Shown here: positions 5,680-10,204 of the stretch, piece after piece
Position numbering within the stretch: the stretch's first letter is position 1
Layout of the letters: each line of letters begins with the position of its first letter
Assembly: GCA_002329645.1 (NCBI GenBank)
Contig: DCTS01000012.1
Coordinates: 1-10,204 of the forward strand
Reading direction: 5' to 3'
Source of the DNA: Lachnoclostridium sp. UBA1434
Lineage (GTDB): Bacteria; Bacillota; Clostridia; Lachnospirales; Lachnospiraceae
DNA length: 10,204 nt
Made by a program: the position numbers and the translations under genes
Notes under the pieces: generated by a model
Seen by the model: the letters and a program-made list of their open reading frames with translations, nothing else
Databases searched by the model: none
What the model was told of the DNA's origin: nothing

Positions 5680-6653
5680 CTACTCTCCAACCATACCATT
5701 ACCGTCACGATCATCCATGTACTTATAAAGCCAATGATCTGAGTAGATCGGCATCTTGTATCCTGCAGCTTTTGCTTCAGCTATCGTCACTTTACCATTT
5801 CCATTTTTATCGATTTTAGTCAGCTCTCTCTCTTCATCAAAGGCATTACCTTCCTCCGAAGTCTTAGCTGAGGTCTGAGTCATATCTTCATTTAAAGATG
5901 CATTAATCTCATCCGGATTCACGTTGTCAAAATCATCTACTATCTTTTCTCCCATTAACACATACTCATAATGGTAATGGGAGGGTATTTGGGTATCGTT
6001 ATCAGGATAAGTAATCACAGCAACAAAATCCTCACAGCCTCCGGCATCCCGAATTACTTTTTCTAAATAGGCCTGGTCACCGTGACGGTTTAACGCATTG
6101 TTTTGCGGTGTAATATTGTAGGCGTTTGATACGCCGCCGAGAGAATCTGCAATAACATGACCTTCATCCAAATCCTCTCTTTCTGTTCCCGGTACCTTGG
6201 CTTCGTCGTCGTAATATCTGCCGTCAGAATTAACCGGCTCCGTCGCATCATCCTGAAGAATAATCTTATCAGCAATTATATAGACAAGTTGCCCATATTC
6301 ATTGGTTAACGCCCAATACTCCCTGCTTCCGTAACCGATATCAACTGCAGCATTGGGTTGCCTATCACCGGATAGATCCCCGCCATCAACCTCTACAATT
6401 TTATACTCTTTACCATTATAGTTATATGTTGCTCCGGGCCTTTCATCGACAGACGATTCTTCAGCAGGGACTATGGTTGGTGCTATGGTTATGGGTGTTT
6501 CCGTTATAGCTTCGGTTGGTGCTATGGTGACTGCATGGCTTCAGTGACAGTTACAGCATTATTATTTGGACTGTATGTATTTTGTCTGCATGCACTTAAG
6601 ATTAACGCCGGTATAATTATCGTTAACACACCAGTTATCTTTTTATGTCTCAT
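5680..6653 (-). pseudogene. Secreted lipoprotein DNA/RNA non-specific nuclease with EF-hand and Excalibur-like calcium sites, broken by one frameshift
   Basis: The 5' part starts at the ATG 6653-6651 and encodes a lipoprotein signal peptide with lipobox LSAC (residues 19-22), then a Thr/Pro/Ala linker. It stops at a TAG at 6524-6522. The other reading frame is open from 6540 to the TAG at 5682-5680 and continues the linker (TIAPT repeats). It then encodes a nuclease core with DEGHVIADSLGG and NAYNITPQNNALNRHGDQAY. The His and the Asn match the beta-beta-alpha-metal nucleases (DRGH family). The C-terminus has a perfect EF-hand loop DKNGNGKVTIAE and a final DDRDGNGMVGE resembling an Excalibur calcium site. 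Restoring one base near 6534-6537 gives about 325 residues in one frame. It would be membrane-anchored outside the cell. A sequencing error is possible. Confidence 0.8.
6475..6528. repeat. Direct repeat in the linker of the nuclease gene
   Basis: GGTTGGTGCTATGGT occurs at 6475-6489 and again at 6514-6528, 39 bases apart (13 codons). It encodes the repeated TIAPT linker. The frameshift lies within 10 bases of the second copy, so replication slippage across such repeats is a plausible cause. Confidence 0.7.
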
Positions 6654-6673
6654 TTCATCATCTCTTTACGTAC

Positions 6674-6682
6674 ATTATACCA
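6674..6682 (-). promoter_or_regulatory. Extended -10 promoter of the nuclease gene
   Basis: On the minus strand TGG-TATAAT (6682-6674) is an extended -10 element, 20 bases before the nuclease ATG. No strong -35 is evident, as is common for extended -10 promoters. The ribosome binding region (AAAGAGATGATG) is weak. Confidence 0.5.
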
Positions 6683-6833
6683 CGTAAATAATATGATACA
6701 TATAGTTTTAATATAACAAAACAAGGTTTGAAGATGCTTTATTAGGCCTTCAGATGAAAAAGTTTGAGTATATTGTGCAGAACTTTTTCAAAATCATTTA
6801 GCTATTGAATATCCGAATAAATACAATTATACT
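6683..6833. other. A+T-rich intergenic stretch with no recognised feature
   Basis: Between the nuclease promoter and the hairpin at 6839 I see no open frame of note, no family motif and no clear repeat. Confidence 0.5.
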
Positions 6834-6866
6834 AAAAAACATGATGCATATTGCATCATGTCTTTT
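6834..6866. terminator. Perfect hairpin flanked by A and T runs, possible bidirectional terminator
   Basis: ACATGATGCA (6839-6848) and TGCATCATGT (6852-6861) form a perfect 10-bp stem with the loop TAT. A run of six As precedes it and TCTTTT follows. The stem is A+T-rich, so termination may be weak. It lies between the divergent nuclease and flavin-protein genes, so it is not at the 3' end of any visible gene. An operator function for the downstream gene is an alternative. Confidence 0.4.
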
Positions 6867-6972
6867 AGCAAAAACAATGCGATGTTTAGTAAAGCATAAA
6901 CAGATCTTAGACTTGTAAAAAATCCATATGGAATGCAAAATAAAGATAAAATAGCTTAATGGAGGGAAAAAC

Positions 6973-7365
6973 ATGCAGGAAGTATATGAGTTTTTAAAGA
7001 ATTGCGGAACATATTATTTGGCTACGGCAGAAGGGGATCAGCCCAGAGTCAGGCCGTTTGGTACGGTGGATATCTTTGAGGGCAGGCTTTATATCCAGAC
7101 AGGCAAGGTTAAGGAAGTATCCAGGCAGCTTCAGATAAATCCTAAAGCAGAGATCTGTGCCTGTGTTGACGGAAAGTGGCTTAGGGTAGCAGGTAAGCTT
7201 ATCAGAGATGACAGAGTAGAGGCTAAAAAGCATATGCTTGATAAATATCCGGAGCTTCAGGCAATGTATTCGCCGGAGGACGATAATACGGAGGTTCTCT
7301 ACTTTGAGGATGCGACAGCTGTCTTTTATTCATATACCGAAGCGCCGAGAGTAATTAAATTTTAG
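6973..7365 (+). CDS. Pyridoxamine 5'-phosphate oxidase-fold flavin protein (small FMN-binding type)
   Basis: The 130-residue protein is a single split-beta-barrel domain of the pyridoxamine 5'-phosphate oxidase-like superfamily. These are dimeric cytoplasmic FMN or F420 proteins; many are uncharacterised reductases. Family features are LATAEGDQPRVRPFG (residues 16-30), with arginines placed to bind FMN phosphate, and GRLYIQTGKVKEVSRQL (37-53). The core ends with KAEICACVDGKWLRVAG (58-74). It is too short and lacks the C-terminal substrate motif of true PdxH, so vitamin B6 synthesis is unlikely. GGAGGG at 6961-6966 is a strong, well-spaced ribosome binding site. The terminator 47 bases downstream suggests it is monocistronic. 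The specific substrate is unknown. Confidence 0.85.
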   Translation: MQEVYEFLKNCGTYYLATAEGDQPRVRPFGTVDIFEGRLYIQTGKVKEVSRQLQINPKAEICACVDGKWLRVAGKLIRDDRVEAKKHMLDKYPELQAMYSPEDDNTEVLYFEDATAVFYSYTEAPRVIKF

Positions 7366-7411
7366 TAAATGGTATAGAATGTTTCAGCAATATAATAATT
7401 TAGAATGACAG

Positions 7412-7446
7412 GGCTGCTTTACCAGACAAAGCGGCCGTATTATTTT
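7412..7446 (+). terminator. Rho-independent terminator after the small flavin protein gene
   Basis: GGCTGCTTT (7412-7420) and AAAGCGGCC (7428-7436) form a 9-bp stem with one G-U pair and a 7-base loop. GTATTATTTT follows, a T-rich but interrupted tail. It lies 47 bases after the stop of the upstream gene, which it probably ends. Confidence 0.7.
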
Positions 7447-7499
7447 ATAAGCGTTACTATAAATTCTTTATATATTTTATTTGATGAGGAGGTATAAAA

Positions 7500-8366
7500 A
7501 TGCAATTCAAGCTGTATACCGATGTACACGAGTTTTACAATGATACATATGATGTGTTAATGCGTCACGAAGCCCAGAATATGTTACTTCTTGGCAATAT
7601 CATAATCGGACATGAGGGGAAGGATAAAACAGACTGGCGCGACCCTGCTAACTGGCTTATGGCAACAGTTTCTGATGAAAGGGGCATACAGCTCACCGCC
7701 TTAATGACACCGCCGCATAATATAACGCTTTATGCCACAGACAACATAGTTAATCCCGAAGCTGTAAGTTGTCTGTCAGACGGACTGAAAGATTATGATA
7801 TCCCCGGTGTGATAACCGAAAAAGCCCTTGCAGAGTGCTTTGCCGGAGAATATACCGCACGAAAGGGATTAACCTTCAGAACTGCCATGAGGCAGCGCTT
7901 ATATGAGCTTAAAGAGGTAAATCCGGAGGTTAAGCAATTCGGTACTGTTCGTTTGCTGGATGAAAGAGACATGTTTTATTTTCCGTACTGGGTTGAGGCG
8001 TTTAATGCGGCTGAAACTTATGGTAAAACAGAAATGTCTATTCCGCAGGATGGAGATGTATATCGCTACCATTTGTCAACAAAAAAACGCTACGTTTTAG
8101 AAGTTGACGGACAGCCTGTATGTATGGCAGGTTATACGAGGGAATTACAGAACGCTATCGGCGTAGCATTTGTATATACTCCTCCTTATTATTGCAGAAG
8201 GGGTTATGCTACCTCATGTGTGGCTCAGATTAGTCAAATGGCGTTAGATAAAGGATATAAAAAGTGTGTATTGTACACAGATTTGGCAAATCCCACATCG
8301 AACAGTATTTATCAAAAAATTGGATATAAGCCCATATGTGATTCACTCATGTTGAAATTTGAATAA
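7500..8366 (+). CDS. GNAT family N-acetyltransferase
   Basis: The 288-residue protein has a GNAT domain in its C-terminal half, which transfers an acetyl group from acetyl-CoA to an amine. Motif A is VAFVYTPPYYCRRGYATSCV (residues 222-241), in which R234-G235-Y236-A237 is the pyrophosphate-binding loop. The conserved end segment NPTSNSIYQKIGYKPI (264-279) forms the usual terminal strand-helix-strand. Residues 1-135 show no acetyl-CoA motif and may be a degenerate GNAT repeat or a substrate domain, as in other two-domain GNATs of about 280 residues. AGGAGGT (7487-7493) is 6 bases before the ATG. The NimA-like gene follows after 56 bases with no terminator between, so they are probably co-transcribed. 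The substrate is unknown. Confidence 0.88.
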   Translation: MQFKLYTDVHEFYNDTYDVLMRHEAQNMLLLGNIIIGHEGKDKTDWRDPANWLMATVSDERGIQLTALMTPPHNITLYATDNIVNPEAVSCLSDGLKDYDIPGVITEKALAECFAGEYTARKGLTFRTAMRQRLYELKEVNPEVKQFGTVRLLDERDMFYFPYWVEAFNAAETYGKTEMSIPQDGDVYRYHLSTKKRYVLEVDGQPVCMAGYTRELQNAIGVAFVYTPPYYCRRGYATSCVAQISQMALDKGYKKCVLYTDLANPTSNSIYQKIGYKPICDSLMLKFE

Positions 8367-8422
8367 TCAATATGAAGCAAGAATTTTATTAGCAACTGAG
8401 GATACGGAAGGCAGGGGATAAG

Positions 8423-8899
8423 ATGTTTCGCAGCATGAGAAGATTTAAACAGGCTGTTTCTGAGGAAGAATGCAGAAAAATATTAACCGAAGAAAAGAGA
8501 GGGGCCTTTTCGGTTATCGGAGACGATGGATATCCTTATTCTCTTCCGATTAATTTTTATTATGATGAGGAAGATAATCGCATTTACTTTCATGGTGCCA
8601 GGGAAGGTCATAAGGTGGATGCATTAAAGAAATGTGACAAGGTGTGCTTCACCACGTGGAACACGGGCTTTCAAAAGGAAGGACGCTGGGAGTGGAATGT
8701 TACCAGTGTAATAGTATTTGGCAGGGCTAAAATTATTGAAGACAAAGAAATAATAGTGGATAGAGCTCTCAAGCTTGCCCTGAAGTACTTCCCTGCAAGG
8801 GAAGAGATAGAAGAAGTATTTACGCGTTCAATTGATAAGATGCAGCTTTTTGCCATTGACATTGAGCATATGACGGGTAAGCTGGTCTGTGAAAAGTAA
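8423..8899 (+). CDS. NimA-like pyridoxamine 5'-phosphate oxidase family flavin protein
   Basis: This 158-residue protein matches the NimA-like branch of the pyridoxamine 5'-phosphate oxidase fold. Characterised Nim proteins reduce 5-nitroimidazoles, but most chromosomal homologues in anaerobes have no known substrate and do not by themselves imply resistance. Signatures are an N-terminal helix with EEECRKILTEEKRGAFSVIG (residues 14-33), then GYPYSLPINFYYD (36-48) and IYFHGAREGHKVDALKK (53-69). The AREGHK segment carries the His conserved in this group. The next core strand is CDKVCFT (70-76). The start ATG at 8423 has AGGGG at 8413-8417. It is likely in one operon with the GNAT gene. It is a distant relative of the flavin protein at 6973-7365. 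Confidence 0.85.
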   Translation: MFRSMRRFKQAVSEEECRKILTEEKRGAFSVIGDDGYPYSLPINFYYDEEDNRIYFHGAREGHKVDALKKCDKVCFTTWNTGFQKEGRWEWNVTSVIVFGRAKIIEDKEIIVDRALKLALKYFPAREEIEEVFTRSIDKMQLFAIDIEHMTGKLVCEK

Positions 8900-8921
8900 T
8901 ATTTTCCGTTTAAATTATAGA

Positions 8922-9020
8922 TTTGCCAAAAGAAGAAAAAGCCTCCTGGCTCATGCGGCTGTGCAAAACATGAATCTGCTGTTTGGACTGGATGAAATGA
9001 CAGGGTTAAGAAGGACGTAA
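8922..9020 (+). pseudogene. Unrecognised short open frame, probable gene relic
   Basis: A frame without a start codon of its own encodes AHAAVQNMNLLFGLDEMTGL near its end and stops at the TAA 9018-9020. The composition looks protein-like, but I do not recognise the family and there is no ribosome binding site. It may be a fragment of a lost gene or chance. Confidence 0.2.
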
Positions 9021-9070
9021 TTGCATCCGTACTAATTGATACTGACCTTGGGCCGGATATAAATAATTAA
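9005..9070 (+). pseudogene. Relic carrying a nucleoside-hydrolase-like N-terminal signature
   Basis: Out of frame with the previous relic, a 21-codon stretch encodes KKDVIASVLIDTDLGPDINN and a TAA at 9068-9070. The DTDxGxD pattern at the very N-terminus is the calcium- and ribose-binding signature of inosine-uridine nucleoside hydrolases (usually IDTDxGxDxDD). Here the motif breaks right after GPD, and the rest of the enzyme, normally about 300 residues, is missing. No ribosome binding site or start codon is visible, so it cannot be functional. Confidence 0.35.
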
Positions 9071-9096
9071 TTTAATTAGGATTAACACCTTTCATG

Positions 9097-9147
9097 GGCG
9101 TGTTTCAAAACTAACATTGTAGTTGGAATTGAGACACGTCTTTTTTT
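9097..9147 (+). terminator. Strong rho-independent terminator with a nested hairpin
   Basis: GGCGTGTTTCAA (9097-9108) pairs with TTGAGACACGTC (9129-9140) over 12 positions, two of them G-U. An inner AACTA/TAGTT stem (9109-9113 and 9120-9124) caps it, and seven Ts follow directly. The nearest upstream intact gene is the NimA-like gene ending 197 bases earlier, so it may be that operon's terminator or a survivor of a deleted gene. Confidence 0.75.
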
Positions 9148-9189
9148 CTAGTACATAAGTATGATTCTATTTATTGATACTACAAATCA

Positions 9190-9198
9190 TGGTATAAT
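9190..9198 (+). promoter_or_regulatory. Extended -10 promoter of the VCBS-repeat gene
   Basis: TGG-TATAAT (9190-9198) is a consensus extended -10 element. TTGATA at 9174-9179 is only 13 bases upstream, too close for a standard -35. The start of transcription would be near 9205 and the ATG is at 9233. Confidence 0.6.
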
Positions 9199-9232
9199 AT
9201 GAAAATAATAACAACTTGAAAGGAGTATAAGT

Positions 9233-10204
9233 ATGAAGACTCACAAAGTCACTAAGATTTTTAGCAGAGTAATGTGATGGATTGTTATTTCTGCTTATTT
9301 GGTAGGGGCAGCATTCGTTCCTTTCCCTACTGCAGAAGCCGTCACAGCAAAAGCGGCAGAAAATGATACAGTCAGCAGTTTCAGCAATTCTGACCAGGGC
9401 TCTTCTGATGTTGAAGATCAGGTAGAAGCCCTGGGCTTTTCAACTGAGCTGCCACCCAGAACATCACCAAGCGGTGAAGAGATAAGTAATAATAAAAATC
9501 CCCTGGGGCCTGACGTATTAGTTCTGGACAGGACATATCAGCTGGCTATCACTTACGGGGACAATACCCAGGCTGATAATCTTCATGTTTATTAAAATCC
9601 CGTAAACCCGAATATCAACTATAAAAATAATATTGTCAGTTTACTTAATCCTGTAACCAAAAGTTCGACTCCAAGATCCGGTTCGTTTAAAGTAAACTAC
9701 AGGGAAACTGTTGCAGTTGATACGAATGGTGACGGTTTTCAGGAAGTGGCCAATATAGGCCTTAACGGTAATCAGCTTAAGCTTTATATTACCGATTATT
9801 CTACCCTAAATCCTGTTTCCTCACCGGAATATACGGTAACGAACAACGCTAATTACAGATCGACGGTTTCATACGGTAATCCAAAAAGAAAAAATAAAAA
9901 CACAAGAGATTATACCATGTTTTCCGCAGTGATTATGGGTGCGGCAGGAGATTTTGACCATGACGGAACAGAGGAAATTGCAATAGGGGCTGGAAATACC
10001 GTCTATGTATGCAAGGCAAACAAAACCGAGTTTAAGGTTTTGGCACAAAGAAATTATGGCTATTATATAAGCAGTGTCAATGCATTGGATACCAATAATG
10101 ACGGCTATTCTGAATTAGTGGTAATAACCTCGGGTGATAAATCACGTGCTTCAGAAATGTTTTTCTATGACGGAGAAGTAAGCAGCGGAAAGATAGATCT
10201 TTCA
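9233..10204 (+). pseudogene. Secreted VCBS/FG-GAP-repeat surface protein gene with two in-frame stop codons (runs off the window)
   Basis: An ATG at 9233 has AGGAG (9221-9225) at 7 bases and begins a signal peptide (MKTHKVTKIFSRVM, then after a stop WIVISAYLVGAAFVPF). Codon 15 is TGA (9275-9277) and codon 121 is TAA (9593-9595). Otherwise the same frame stays open for all 324 codons to the window edge. The reading is protein-like on both sides of each stop, so these are nonsense mutations rather than frameshifts. Downstream are calcium-type repeats DTNGDGFQEVANIG (codons 163-176), DFDHDGTEEIAIG (240-252) and DTNNDGYSELVV (286-297), typical of extracellular beta-propeller FG-GAP/VCBS proteins. 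The stop spacing predicts only a 14-residue peptide from the native start. The ATGs further in have no ribosome binding site. The full length is unknown. Confidence 0.8.

Noticed and set aside
8939..8950. AGCC-TCCT-GGCT hairpin as terminator after the NimA-like gene
   Set aside because: Only a 4-bp stem and no T run after it; the hairpin at 9097-9140 followed by seven Ts is far better.
9275..9277. TGA read as tryptophan or selenocysteine in the VCBS gene
   Set aside because: It sits in the signal peptide, a second stop of a different type (TAA) follows, and other genes in the window end normally at TGA. A nonsense mutation is simpler.

Overview
The window looks like chromosomal DNA of a low-GC Firmicute, most likely a Clostridia/Lachnospiraceae-type anaerobe. 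This is inferred from A+T-rich DNA, strong AGGAGG-type ribosome binding sites, TTGACA/TATAAT promoters and protein types such as NimA-like flavin proteins, a secreted EF-hand nuclease and a VCBS/FG-GAP surface protein. No rRNA, tRNA or CRISPR array was seen.

Region 1 (1-2980, all on the minus strand) is the start of a type I restriction specificity gene (hsdS, running off the left edge). It is preceded by the last codons of an upstream gene, probably hsdM, and a complete IS21-family element (istA, istB). I placed the element from a 53-bp imperfect terminal inverted repeat (42 of 53 identical) at 463-515 and 2923-2975. No upstream hsd sequence is visible on the far side of the element, so this restriction locus has been rearranged.

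Region 2 (3151-5543, plus strand) is a compact three-gene operon. A consensus promoter embedded in a 16-bp inverted repeat drives abiEi (antitoxin/repressor) and abiEii (nucleotidyltransferase toxin), which overlap by ATGA. A PhnP-like metallo-beta-lactamase-fold phosphodiesterase follows, with its ribosome binding site overlapping the abiEii stop codon. This is the most interesting part of the window: an AbiE toxin-antitoxin system that appears to carry a third, RNA/nucleotide-phosphodiesterase-type gene.

Region 3 (5544-6660) holds a short methyltransferase-tail-like relic and, on the minus strand, a lipoprotein nuclease with EF-hand and Excalibur-like calcium sites. One frameshift near its N-terminus breaks it.

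Region 4 (6839-8899, plus strand) is an ordinary chromosomal cassette: a small FMN-binding flavin protein, a terminator, a GNAT acetyltransferase and a NimA-like flavin protein. Region 5 (8900-10204) has two gene relics (one with a nucleoside-hydrolase signature), a strong terminator, an intact promoter and a VCBS-repeat surface protein gene with two in-frame stops. Both secreted-protein genes in the window are therefore broken while their promoters look intact.
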